Below, piece by piece: positions 1 through 6,812 of a stretch of DNA of 16,516 nucleotides. This DNA is from an uncultured Collinsella sp. (GTDB taxonomy: Bacteria; Actinomycetota; Coriobacteriia; Coriobacteriales; Coriobacteriaceae): assembly GCA_902492545.1 (NCBI GenBank), contig CABULX010000048.1:1-16516 (forward strand), given 5' to 3'. Below the pieces are notes generated by a model. That model made no database searches. It was not told the DNA's origin and saw only the letters and a program-made list of their open reading frames with translations. The stretch's first letter is position 1, and the number at the start of each line of letters is the position of its first letter. The position numbers and the translations under genes are program-made.

Positions 1-2797
1 CAACGGCCGCAAGGTCAAGGTTCAGATTGCCCCCGACACCATGCTCTTTTCGCTTTTGCGTGAGCAGGGTTGCGCGTCGGTGCGCTGCGCCTGCGAAACC
101 ACCAACTGCGGTCTGTGCACGGTGTGGCTCGACGGCGACCCGGTGCTGAGCTGCTCGGTTCCCGCCGCGCGCGTCGAGGGTCGCTCCATCACTACGCTCG
201 AGGGCCTCAAGGCCGAGTCTGAGGCGCTCGCCCGTGCGATGGCTGCCGAAGGCGCCGAGCAGTGCGGTTTTTGCGCCCCCGGCCTTATCATGAACGTGCT
301 GGCGCTCGCCCGCGCTGCCAAGGAGGACCCGAGCCTCGTCGCCACGCGCGAGGAGCTCTCGCGCCAGCTCGCCGGTAACCTCTGCCGTTGCAGCGGCTAC
401 GAGAGCCAGCTGCGCGCCATCGTTCGCTTCCTCAACGAGTCTGGCGTGCAGGTGGGCTTTGAGATGCCCGAGCTGCCGGTCAATAACACCAGCTGCGATG
501 GCGTCTCGTATAAGCAGATCACTCACAAGCAGCCCAAGAAGGACTCGAAGGCCCTGCTCGAGGGGCGTCCCGTCTACACGGGCGATATGGTGCCCGCCGG
601 TGCGCTCATCGTCAAACTCAAGCGCAGCCCCTATGCCCGCGCCAAGATCCGCTCCATCGATACGTCGCGCGCGCTGAAGGTGCCCGGCGTCGTGGGTGTC
701 TACACCTACGAGGACGTGCCCAAGCGCCGCTTTACCATCGCCGGCCAGAGCTATCCGCAGCCGAGTCCCTACGACCGCCTGATTCTCGAGAACCTCGTCC
801 GTTACCAAAACGAGGAGGTGGCGATCGTCGCCGCCGAGACTGAGGAGGCTGCCGACAAGGCGCTCAAACTCATTAAGGTCGACTATGAGGTGCTTGAGCC
901 GCTGCTCGACTTTACCAAGGCACTCGATAACGACATCGTGGTTCACCCCGAGGGCGACGTGACCTTTATGTTCCCGCAGGGCGGCGACGTTCCGCGCAAC
1001 CTGGTGTGCAGCGGCACGAGCGACTTTGGCGACCTTGACGAGGCCTTCGCCCAGAGCGACATCGTCTTTGAGCGCACCTACACCAGCCAGGCCACGCAGA
1101 CCGCGCCCATGGAAACCTTCCGCGCCTTCGCGACGACCGACGCGTTTGGGCGTATCTCGGTGACCACCTCCACGCAGGTGCCCTTCCACGTGCGCCGCAT
1201 GGTCGCGCAGTCGCTCGATATCCCGCAGTCGCAGGTGCAGGTCATTAAGCCGCGCATCGGCGGCGGCTTTGGCTCCAAGCAGACGGGCTGCTGCGAGATC
1301 TTCGTGGCGTTCGTTACCCAGCAGACCGGCCGTCCGAGCTACTGCTGCTACACCCGCGAGGAGACCATCACCGCGGGCAACTCGCGCCACCAGATGCAGA
1401 TGACCGTTAAGCTGGGCGCCATGAACGACGGCACCATCACGGCCATCGACCTGCATACGCTGTCCAACGCCGGCGCCTATGGCGAGCATGCCACCACGAC
1501 GATCGGCCTTTCGGGCCACAAGAGCCTGCCCATCTACAACCACGTGAAGGCGAGCCGCTTTAGCTGGGACGCCGTCTACACCAATACCAACCGTGGCGGT
1601 GCGTATCGCGGCTACGGTGCCACCCAGGGCCAGTTTGCCGTGGAGAGCGCCGTCAACGAGCTCGCCGACATGCTGCACATGGACCCCGCCGACCTGCGCC
1701 TTAAGAACATCGTGCGCGAGGGCGAGATCATGCCGCAGTACTACAACGAGAAGCTCAACGCCTGCGCACTCGACCGCTGCCTGCTGCGCGCGATGGACAT
1801 GATCGGCTGGCGCGACAAGCCGCTAGCCGTCGACCTGGGCGACCGCGTGCGTGCCCTTGGCTGCGCGCTCACCATGCAGGGCTCGGGCATCTCTAACGTG
1901 GACATCGCCGGCATCGATATGCGCCTGGAAGAGGACGGCTTCATTACCATCGGTACCGGCGCCACCGATAACGGCATGGGCGTCGACACGATTCTGGCGC
2001 AGATTGCCGCCGAGGAGCTGGGCGTGGAGAGCTCGCTTATCGTGGTGCGCGGCGTGGACACCGACGTGTCGCCGTTCGACGCCGGCTCGTACGCGAGCTC
2101 CGGTACCTACGTGACGGGCCTTGCCGCCAAGAACGCCGCGACCGAGCTGCGTGAGAAGATTTGCGCCAAGGCCGCCCAGATGTGGGACGTGGACGCCGCC
2201 GACGTGGTCTTCGATGGTCAGTACGTGCGCCTGTCCGACGAGCGTGCCGCGCGCGAGCAGAACCGTTACCTCACGCTGCGTGACTTTGCCAACCTGTGCG
2301 TCAAGAACATCGCGGGCGGCGACGCGCTCACCTCGCATGCCTCTGCCTGCCTGCCCGTTTCGCCTCCGCCGTTTATGGCCGGCATCGCCGAGGTCGAGGT
2401 CGACAAGGCCACCGGCAAGGTGACCGTGGTGGACTACGTGGCGGCTGTGGACTGCGGCACCGTTATCAACGAGGCGCTCGCGCGCGTCCAGGCCGAGGGT
2501 GGCATTGCCCAGGGTATCGGTCACGCGCTCTACGAGATTGTCGAGCACGACGACCGCGGCCGCCTGCGCACCGGCAACTTTATGAGCTACAAGCTGCCCA
2601 CGCGCCTGGATATCGGCAGCATTCGCGTGGCCTTTGAGCCGAGTTACGAGCCGACGGGTCCGTTTGGTGCCAAGTCGATCGGCGAGGTCGTCATTAACAC
2701 GCCGCTCGCCGCCGTGGCCTCGGCCGTGGCGCACGCCACCGGCCACCAGGTTCGCTCGCTGCCGATCACGCCCGAGAAGGCCCTGCTAGGGGAGTAG
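1..2797 (+). CDS. XdhD-like molybdenum hydroxylase, fused 2Fe-2S and molybdopterin subunit (5' end outside window)
   Basis: The reading frame is open from base 2, so the ATG at 41 is internal and the gene starts left of the window; 931 residues are visible. Residue numbers count from base 2. A plant-type 2Fe-2S motif C-x4-C-x2-C-x11-C lies at C31, C36, C39 and C51, followed by the second xanthine-dehydrogenase-type 2Fe-2S domain with C88, C91, C128 and C130. Residues from about 180 on form the a/b hammerhead and molybdopterin-binding domains (GGGFGSKQ, GGAYRGYGA, GPFGAKSIGE), with E895 as the likely catalytic base. No FAD domain is present. From memory, the layout and motifs match E. coli XdhD and the selenium-dependent hydroxylases, which oxidise purines or similar heterocycles. 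The family is certain; the substrate is inferred. A FAD subunit gene is expected upstream. A terminator follows the stop codon. Confidence 0.9.
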   Translation, partial: NGRKVKVQIAPDTMLFSLLREQGCASVRCACETTNCGLCTVWLDGDPVLSCSVPAARVEGRSITTLEGLKAESEALARAMAAEGAEQCGFCAPGLIMNVLALARAAKEDPSLVATREELSRQLAGNLCRCSGYESQLRAIVRFLNESGVQVGFEMPELPVNNTSCDGVSYKQITHKQPKKDSKALLEGRPVYTGDMVPAGALIVKLKRSPYARAKIRSIDTSRALKVPGVVGVYTYEDVPKRRFTIAGQSYPQPSPYDRLILENLVRYQNEEVAIVAAETEEAADKALKLIKVDYEVLEPLLDFTKALDNDIVVHPEGDVTFMFPQGGDVPRNLVCSGTSDFGDLDEAFAQSDIVFERTYTSQATQTAPMETFRAFATTDAFGRISVTTSTQVPFHVRRMVAQSLDIPQSQVQVIKPRIGGGFGSKQTGCCEIFVAFVTQQTGRPSYCCYTREETITAGNSRHQMQMTVKLGAMNDGTITAIDLHTLSNAGAYGEHATTTIGLSGHKSLPIYNHVKASRFSWDAVYTNTNRGGAYRGYGATQGQFAVESAVNELADMLHMDPADLRLKNIVREGEIMPQYYNEKLNACALDRCLLRAMDMIGWRDKPLAVDLGDRVRALGCALTMQGSGISNVDIAGIDMRLEEDGFITIGTGATDNGMGVDTILAQIAAEELGVESSLIVVRGVDTDVSPFDAGSYASSGTYVTGLAAKNAATELREKICAKAAQMWDVDAADVVFDGQYVRLSDERAAREQNRYLTLRDFANLCVKNIAGGDALTSHASACLPVSPPPFMAGIAEVEVDKATGKVTVVDYVAAVDCGTVINEALARVQAEGGIAQGIGHALYEIVEHDDRGRLRTGNFMSYKLPTRLDIGSIRVAFEPSYEPTGPFGAKSIGEVVINTPLAAVASAVAHATGHQVRSLPITPEKALLGE

Positions 2798-2821
2798 CGG
2801 GTCGGCGAACAAGTCGTAATG

Positions 2822-2851
2822 GGCGGGGCGGGGTAACTCGCCCCGCCTTTT
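2822..2851 (+). terminator. Intrinsic terminator after the molybdenum hydroxylase gene
   Basis: The perfect 9-bp stem GGCGGGGCG (2822-2830) pairs with CGCCCCGCC (2839-2847) around an 8-nt loop and is followed at once by TTTT. It lies 24 nt after the stop codon and separates this gene from the tRNA and tig region. Confidence 0.88.
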
Positions 2852-2909
2852 GCACTCGTGGTGAGGTCGTGAGCCTGTAAAAGGTGTGCGTGCGCTTGTC
2901 GTTCGTATC

Positions 2910-2918
2910 TGCTATCAT
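2910..2918 (+). promoter_or_regulatory. Possible extended -10 promoter for tRNA-Leu
   Basis: TGC-TATCAT fits an extended -10 element (TGn followed by a TATAAT-like hexamer), 19 nt before the tRNA. A TTGTCG at 2896-2901 is too close (11 bp) to be a normal -35 box, so the call rests on the extended -10. Confidence 0.4.
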
Positions 2919-2937
2919 TCCTAGTCTGTGCGCTCAT

Positions 2938-3021
2938 GCGGGCGTGGCGGAATTGGTAGACGCGCCAGATTTAGGTTCTGGTGGGATTCCCGTGAAGGTT
3001 CGAGTCCTTTCGCCCGCACCA
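2938..3021 (+). tRNA. tRNA-Leu (anticodon UAG)
   Basis: The 84-nt sequence folds as a class II tRNA. The acceptor stem GCGGGCG (2938-2944) pairs with CGCCCGC (3011-3017), with discriminator A at 3018 and an encoded CCA at 3019-3021. The anticodon stem CCAGA/TCTGG encloses the loop TTTAGGT, giving anticodon TAG at 2972-2974, which reads CUN leucine codons. A long variable arm (GGGA...TCCC), typical of tRNA-Leu, is present, and the T-arm loop is TTCGAGT. Its layout closely follows bacterial tRNA-Leu genes. Confidence 0.97.
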
Positions 3022-3029
3022 TCGCACCT

Positions 3030-3060
3030 GCGTCGGCTCACGCCGTCGCGACACTTTGTT
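3030..3060 (+). terminator. Possible weak terminator after tRNA-Leu
   Basis: GCGTCGGC (3030-3037) pairs with GCCGTCGC (3042-3049) apart from one T-T mismatch, with a 4-nt loop. Only a poor T-rich tail (ACTTTGTT) follows. It may instead be a tRNA-processing signal or chance. Confidence 0.35.
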
Positions 3061-3088
3061 GCATAAAGGTACCAGCACCTCAGATAAG
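3059..3088 (+). promoter_or_regulatory. Likely promoter of tig
   Basis: TTGCAT (3059-3064) and GATAAG (3083-3088) sit 18 bp apart, a reasonable -35/-10 pair. Transcription would start near 3095, just ahead of the ribosome binding site at 3101-3106. Inferred from sequence only. Confidence 0.45.
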
Positions 3089-3100
3089 CTGGGCAGTATG

Positions 3101-3106
3101 AGGAGG
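3101..3106 (+). promoter_or_regulatory. Ribosome binding site that fixes the tig start
   Basis: A perfect AGGAGG lies 6 nt before the TTG at 3113. It lies inside the reading frame of the upstream ATG (3098) and TTG (3056), so those are not the real starts. GTG at 3110 is only 3 nt away and less likely. Confidence 0.8.
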
Positions 3107-3112
3107 AACGTG

Positions 3113-4411
3113 TTGAACATCACCGCTTCTGACGTCAAGGACGCCAAGCTCACCGCTACGGTCACCATCCCGGCCGCCGACGTCGACGCCGCGATCAAGA
3201 AGGCCTACAAGGACACCGCCAAGAAGTACCGCTTCCCGGGCTTCCGTGCCGGTAAGGCTCCCCGTCCGGTCATCGATTCCGCTCTTGGCGCCGAGGCTAC
3301 CCTCGCTCAGGCCACCAACGACCTGATCGCCGCCAACGAGCCCGCCGTCCTCAACGAGCTGGACATCGTCCCCACCAAGAACGGTGACTACAAGGAGCTC
3401 GACCTCGCCAAGGATCACGAGGATTACACCTACACCGTCGAGTTCTCCCTGCGTCCTGCTGCCGAGCTCTCCTCCTTCGACGCCGTCGAGATCGAGATGC
3501 CTCCCGCGGAGGTCACCGAGTCCGAGATCAACAACCAGGTCGAGATGCTCCTCAACTACCGTGCCACCTTCGAGGACGTCGAGGGTCGCGCCGTCGAGGC
3601 TGACGACTATGTGACCGTCGACCTCAAGGCCGTCGAGAACGCTGACAACTTCGCCGCCGAGGGCCGCATGCTCATCGCCGGTAGCGACAGCAACCCCGCA
3701 GAGTTCAACGAGGCCCTGATCGGCGCCAACGTTGACGATGTCAAGACCGTCACCTGGACCGATGAGGTCGAGGAGGGCGAGGAGGCCGAGACCCACACCG
3801 TCGAGGTCACCGTCAAGGGCATCAAGGTCCGCAACACCCCCGAGCTCACCGACGAGCTCGTCAAGTCCGACTTTGGCTTTGACAGCATCGACGCTATGCG
3901 CGACGCCATCAAGATCGAGATCGAGCAGGACAAGGCTTCCCGTCTCCCGGCCGAGAAGGAGAACCGTTGCGTCTCCGCTCTCGCCGAGCGCCTGCAGCTC
4001 GAGGAGATGGACGCCGACTACGAGCAGTCCGTCTTTGAGGAGCTTGGCCAGAACTTCCTGTCCAACCTCGCTGCCCGCGGCATGACGCTCGACACCTGGC
4101 TGCCCGCTTCCGGTCTGACCATGGAGCAGTTCATCGGCGACCTGCACAAGCAGGCCAACGACGTTGCCCGTGAGTCCCTGGCTCTTGACGCCCTTGCCCG
4201 TGAGCTCAAGATCGAGGTCACCGAGGACGACATCAACGCCGAGTTCGAGAAGGCCGGCGTCAAGGTCGTCGAGGCTTCCAAGGCCGAGTTCATCGCCGAT
4301 GGCCGCATGCCTGCCGTCCGCGAGTCCATCCGTCGCTCCAAGGCTGTCGATCATCTGGTCGAGAACGCCAAGGTGACCGAGGTCGACGAGACCGCCAAGG
4401 ACGCCGAGTAA
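3113..4411 (+). CDS. tig: Trigger factor, ribosome-associated chaperone and peptidyl-prolyl isomerase
   Basis: Trigger factor binds the ribosome near the exit tunnel and shields nascent chains. Starting at TTG 3113 gives 432 residues, close to the usual length, beginning MNITASDVKD. With this start the ribosome-binding signature GFRAGKAP falls at residues 43-50, the same position as GFRKGKVP in the E. coli protein, which supports the start. An FKBP-like PPIase domain spans roughly residues 155-245 (starting near ADDYVTVDLK), and the rest is the alpha-helical C-terminal arm domain. The protein is very acidic, and its codons end almost always in C or G, as expected for a highly expressed gene. 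It precedes clpP and clpX, a common bacterial order, but a 161-nt gap with strong inverted repeats separates it from clpP. Confidence 0.95.
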   Translation: MNITASDVKDAKLTATVTIPAADVDAAIKKAYKDTAKKYRFPGFRAGKAPRPVIDSALGAEATLAQATNDLIAANEPAVLNELDIVPTKNGDYKELDLAKDHEDYTYTVEFSLRPAAELSSFDAVEIEMPPAEVTESEINNQVEMLLNYRATFEDVEGRAVEADDYVTVDLKAVENADNFAAEGRMLIAGSDSNPAEFNEALIGANVDDVKTVTWTDEVEEGEEAETHTVEVTVKGIKVRNTPELTDELVKSDFGFDSIDAMRDAIKIEIEQDKASRLPAEKENRCVSALAERLQLEEMDADYEQSVFEELGQNFLSNLAARGMTLDTWLPASGLTMEQFIGDLHKQANDVARESLALDALARELKIEVTEDDINAEFEKAGVKVVEASKAEFIADGRMPAVRESIRRSKAVDHLVENAKVTEVDETAKDAE

Positions 4412-4468
4412 TTCTCGCCACCTTGCCCGCGAGCGCATGCGTGCGCCCGTGATGGGGTAAAGTTATAC

Positions 4469-4482
4469 ACCGGTTATCCGGT
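4469..4482. promoter_or_regulatory. Palindrome upstream of clpP, possible operator
   Basis: ACCGGTTATCCGGT is a 5-bp inverted repeat around TTAT. A TTATAC at 4463-4468 could be a -10 element just before it, which would put the palindrome over the transcription start. The regulator is unknown; no CtsR- or HspR-type operator was recognised. Confidence 0.35.
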
Positions 4483-4487
4483 TGCTT

Positions 4488-4528
4488 CGTACGGTGCCAG
4501 CCAATGCATAGCATGCGGGCACCGTACG
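4488..4528 (+). promoter_or_regulatory. Strong stem-loop between tig and clpP (terminator or leader hairpin)
   Basis: CGTACGGTGCC (4488-4498) and GGCACCGTACG (4518-4528) are perfect 11-bp inverted repeats. An inner ATGC/GCAT stem (4504-4507 and 4511-4514) can extend the fold. The tail is GTTTATCTAG, weakly T-rich. It could end tig transcripts or act as an attenuator or stabilising leader hairpin for clpP mRNA. A smaller dyad, ACCAATTTGGT, follows at 4539-4549. Confidence 0.6.
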
Positions 4529-4562
4529 TTTATCTAGAACCAATTTGGTCCGTAAGAGAAAT

Positions 4563-4566
4563 GGAG
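4563..4566 (+). promoter_or_regulatory. Ribosome binding site deciding the clpP start
   Basis: GGAG lies 6 nt before ATG 4573. The in-frame ATGs at 4561 and 4567 have no well-spaced Shine-Dalgarno sequence, and the more upstream ATG at 4504 falls inside the stem-loop. Confidence 0.55.
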
Positions 4567-4572
4567 ATGCGT

Positions 4573-5193
4573 ATGATCGCCAAGTTCGATTCCGCCCTCG
4601 TGCCATACGTTATCGAGCAGACGCCGCGCGGCGAGCGCAGCTACGATATCTATTCGCGCCTGCTCAACGACCGCATCATCTTCTTGGGCGAGGAGATCAA
4701 CTCCGTCAGCGCCAACCTGGTCGTTGCCCAGCTGCTGCATCTTGAGAGCCAGGATGCCGAGAAGGATATCTCGCTCTACATCAATTCGCCCGGTGGCGAG
4801 GTCTACTCCGGCCTGGCGATTCTGGACACCATGAACTTCATTAAGCCGCAGGTCTCCACCATCTGCGTCGGTATGGCCGCGTCCATGGCCGCCGTGCTGC
4901 TTTCGGCCGGCGCTAAGGGCAAGCGCTTCTGCCTGCCGCACTCCAAGGTCATGATTCATCAGCCCAGCGGCGGTGCCCAGGGCCAGCAGACCGAGATCGA
5001 GATCGTTGCCGAGGAGATCAAGAAGACCCGCCGCGAGCTCAACCAGATCCTGTCCGATGCCTCGGGCCAGCCCATCGAGAAGGTCCAGGCCGACACCGAG
5101 CGCGACAATTACCTGACCGCTGCCGAGGCCCTCGACTACGGTCTGATCGACCGTATCGTCACCTCGCGCGATCTCGCCGCGAAGGACGCCTAG
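4573..5193 (+). CDS. clpP: ATP-dependent Clp protease proteolytic subunit ClpP
   Basis: ClpP is the serine protease barrel that degrades proteins unfolded by ClpX or other Clp ATPases. From ATG 4573 the product has 206 residues, the normal size, starting [10 protein letters not shown]. The catalytic triad is visible: S104 in GMAAS (100-104), H129 in MIHQP and D178 in ERDNY. The substrate-binding strand [11 protein letters not shown] (70-80) and the N-terminal [13 protein letters not shown] are typical. The start is uncertain by up to four codons (ATG at 4561 or 4567), but the GGAG position favours 4573. It ends one base before clpX, so the two are co-transcribed. There is only one clpP in this window; whether a second copy exists elsewhere cannot be seen. 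Confidence 0.96.
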   Translation: MIAKFDSALVPYVIEQTPRGERSYDIYSRLLNDRIIFLGEEINSVSANLVVAQLLHLESQDAEKDISLYINSPGGEVYSGLAILDTMNFIKPQVSTICVGMAASMAAVLLSAGAKGKRFCLPHSKVMIHQPSGGAQGQQTEIEIVAEEIKKTRRELNQILSDASGQPIEKVQADTERDNYLTAAEALDYGLIDRIVTSRDLAAKDA

Positions 5194-5194
5194 G

Positions 5195-6601
5195 ATGGCC
5201 GGTAACATGCAGGACAACTTTGACGAGAACGGCAACCCCATCCGCTGCTCCTTTTGCGGAAAAGAGCAGGGCCAGGTCCGTCGCCTTGTAAAGGGTCCGA
5301 CCAACATCTTTATCTGCGACGAGTGCGTTGCCGCCTGCTCCGAGATTTTGGAGGAGTCGCTGGCTTCGGACTTTATGGACGCCGCCCGCAACGGCAAGCT
5401 GCCGGGCTTCCTCAACGACCATGGTCAGGCTGCATCCCAGCCCGACGTGGACCCCGAGACCGAGGGTTTTGAGCTTGAGGACGACCGTCAGGTCATCACA
5501 CACGTGCCGACGCCGCACGAGATCTATGACGAGCTTTCGGCCTATGTTATGGGTCAGGAGGACGCCAAGCGCGCCATGTCGGTGGCCGTGTACAACCACT
5601 ATCGCCGCGTGATCGAGGGCGGCGCTGCGGTGTCTGCCTTTGACGATGGCATGGGCTCGCAGTTCGACGACGGCATGGACGAGGTAGAGCTCGCCAAGTC
5701 CAACATCCTGCTGCTCGGTCCCACCGGTACTGGTAAGACCCTGCTCGCCCAGACGCTCGCGCGTATTCTCGAGGTGCCGTTTGCCATCGCCGACGCCACC
5801 GCGCTTACCGAGGCCGGTTATGTGGGCGAGGACGTGGAGAACATCCTGCTCAAGCTCATCAACGCCGCCGATGGCGATATTGAGCGCGCACAGGTCGGCA
5901 TTATCTACGTGGACGAGATCGACAAGATCGCCCGCAAGGCCGAGAACCTCTCCATTACCCGCGATGTCTCGGGCGAGGGGGTTCAGCAGGCGCTGCTTAA
6001 GATTCTTGAGGGCACGGTGGCCAGCGTTCCGCCCACCGGCGGCCGCAAGCATCCCCAGCAGGAGCTTCTGCAGATCGACACGACCAACATCCTGTTCATC
6101 TGCGGCGGTGCCTTTGTGGGTCTGGACAAGATCATCGCCGATCGCGTGGGCAACAAGGGCGTGGGCTTCAACTCCGAGATCGCCGGCCCTACCTCGGTCG
6201 ACGAGAACGACCTGCTGCGTCAGGTGCTCCCGCAGGACCTCAACGCCTTTGGCATGATCCCCGAGTTCGTGGGACGTACGCCCGTCGTCACCCAGACGCA
6301 GGCGCTTGACGAGGACGACTTGGTGTCGATCCTGACTGAGCCCAAGAACGCCGTGGTGCGCCAGTACCGCAAGATGTTCCAGCTCGAGGACGTCGAGCTT
6401 GAGTTTGAGGATGCGGCCCTGCATGAGATCGCCCGCATGGCGCTCGCCCGCAAGACCGGCGCCCGCGGCCTGCGCTCCATCTGCGAGGACGTGCTGCAGC
6501 AGACGATGTTCGACCTGCCCAGCGAGGAAGGCGTCACCAAGGTCATCGTGACCGAAGCCTCCGTAAAGGGCGAAGAACAGCCCCAGCGCATCTACGGGTA
6601 A
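5195..6601 (+). CDS. clpX: ATP-dependent Clp protease ATP-binding subunit ClpX
   Basis: ClpX is a hexameric AAA+ unfoldase that feeds proteins to ClpP. The product has 468 residues; ATG 5195 lies one base after the clpP stop, with GAAGGA at 5181-5186 as ribosome binding site. The N-terminal zinc-binding domain has C18, C21, C41 and C44. Walker A is GPTGTGKT (175-182), Walker B IIYVDEID (236-243), the pore loop GYVG (208-211) and sensor 2 GARGLR (422-427). The ClpP-docking loop, IGF in many species, reads VGF (323-325). Compared from memory with E. coli and B. subtilis ClpX, there are about 15-20 extra acidic residues before Walker A (about 142-164), containing FDDGM twice. A strong terminator follows the gene. 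Confidence 0.97.
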   Translation: MAGNMQDNFDENGNPIRCSFCGKEQGQVRRLVKGPTNIFICDECVAACSEILEESLASDFMDAARNGKLPGFLNDHGQAASQPDVDPETEGFELEDDRQVITHVPTPHEIYDELSAYVMGQEDAKRAMSVAVYNHYRRVIEGGAAVSAFDDGMGSQFDDGMDEVELAKSNILLLGPTGTGKTLLAQTLARILEVPFAIADATALTEAGYVGEDVENILLKLINAADGDIERAQVGIIYVDEIDKIARKAENLSITRDVSGEGVQQALLKILEGTVASVPPTGGRKHPQQELLQIDTTNILFICGGAFVGLDKIIADRVGNKGVGFNSEIAGPTSVDENDLLRQVLPQDLNAFGMIPEFVGRTPVVTQTQALDEDDLVSILTEPKNAVVRQYRKMFQLEDVELEFEDAALHEIARMALARKTGARGLRSICEDVLQQTMFDLPSEEGVTKVIVTEASVKGEEQPQRIYG

Positions 6602-6622
6602 ACCAGCCTAAAACGTGTTTGC

Positions 6623-6660
6623 AAATAGCCTCCGACCACCCGCGGTCGGAGGCTATTTTA
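6623..6660 (+). terminator. Intrinsic terminator of the clpP-clpX operon
   Basis: A 15-bp perfect stem (6623-6637 with 6644-6658) contains GCCTCCGACC and GGTCGGAGGC around a 6-nt loop, with the arms ending in TATTTTA. The symmetric A/T flanks could let it work on both strands. Confidence 0.93.
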
Positions 6661-6702
6661 TATATACGCAATAACCCCAACTACCTGTGTTATTCTGTGT
6701 GT

Positions 6703-6731
6703 TTGTTTAAGCCTCAGCGAAGTCATATCAG
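6703..6731 (+). promoter_or_regulatory. Possible valS promoter
   Basis: TTGTTT (6703-6708) and TATCAG (6726-6731) are 17 bp apart. This would give a leader of about 75 nt that includes the stem-loop at 6753-6792. Moderate match only. Confidence 0.4.
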
Positions 6732-6752
6732 ACTGAAGTAATCGATACCTAA

Positions 6753-6792
6753 GGGGAGGAATGCAGACCCTGGCGGGCCTACATTCCTCCCC
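6753..6792 (+). promoter_or_regulatory. Leader stem-loop upstream of valS
   Basis: GGGGAGGAATG (6753-6763) and CATTCCTCCCC (6782-6792) pair perfectly over 11 bp, with a small CCC/GGG stem possible inside the 18-nt loop. There is no T-tract, so it is not a standard terminator. A purine-rich Shine-Dalgarno-like GGGGAGGA is buried in the stem, while the working site AGGGAG (6801-6806) lies 8 nt past it. It may affect valS translation or mRNA stability; no T-box motif was recognised. Confidence 0.55.
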
Positions 6793-6812
6793 GGCGGGAC
6801 AGGGAGAGATAT

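Noticed and set aside
41..43. ATG 41 as the start of the molybdenum hydroxylase
   Set aside because: The frame is open to base 2 and the upstream codons (NGRKVKVQIAPDT) read like the first strands of the ferredoxin domain, so the real start is outside the window.
3080..4438. 452-residue open frame on the minus strand over tig
   Set aside because: It is the mirror frame of a highly GC3-biased gene; its composition is a Leu/Gly/Asp/Val-rich artefact, and tig is unmistakable on the plus strand.
5159..6424. 421-residue open frame on the minus strand over clpX
   Set aside because: Antisense shadow caused by codon bias; no domain or ribosome binding site.
6732..6812. T-box riboswitch controlling valS
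   Set aside because: The leader is too short, and no AGGGTGGNACCGCG-like T-box sequence or clear stem I with a valine specifier is seen.
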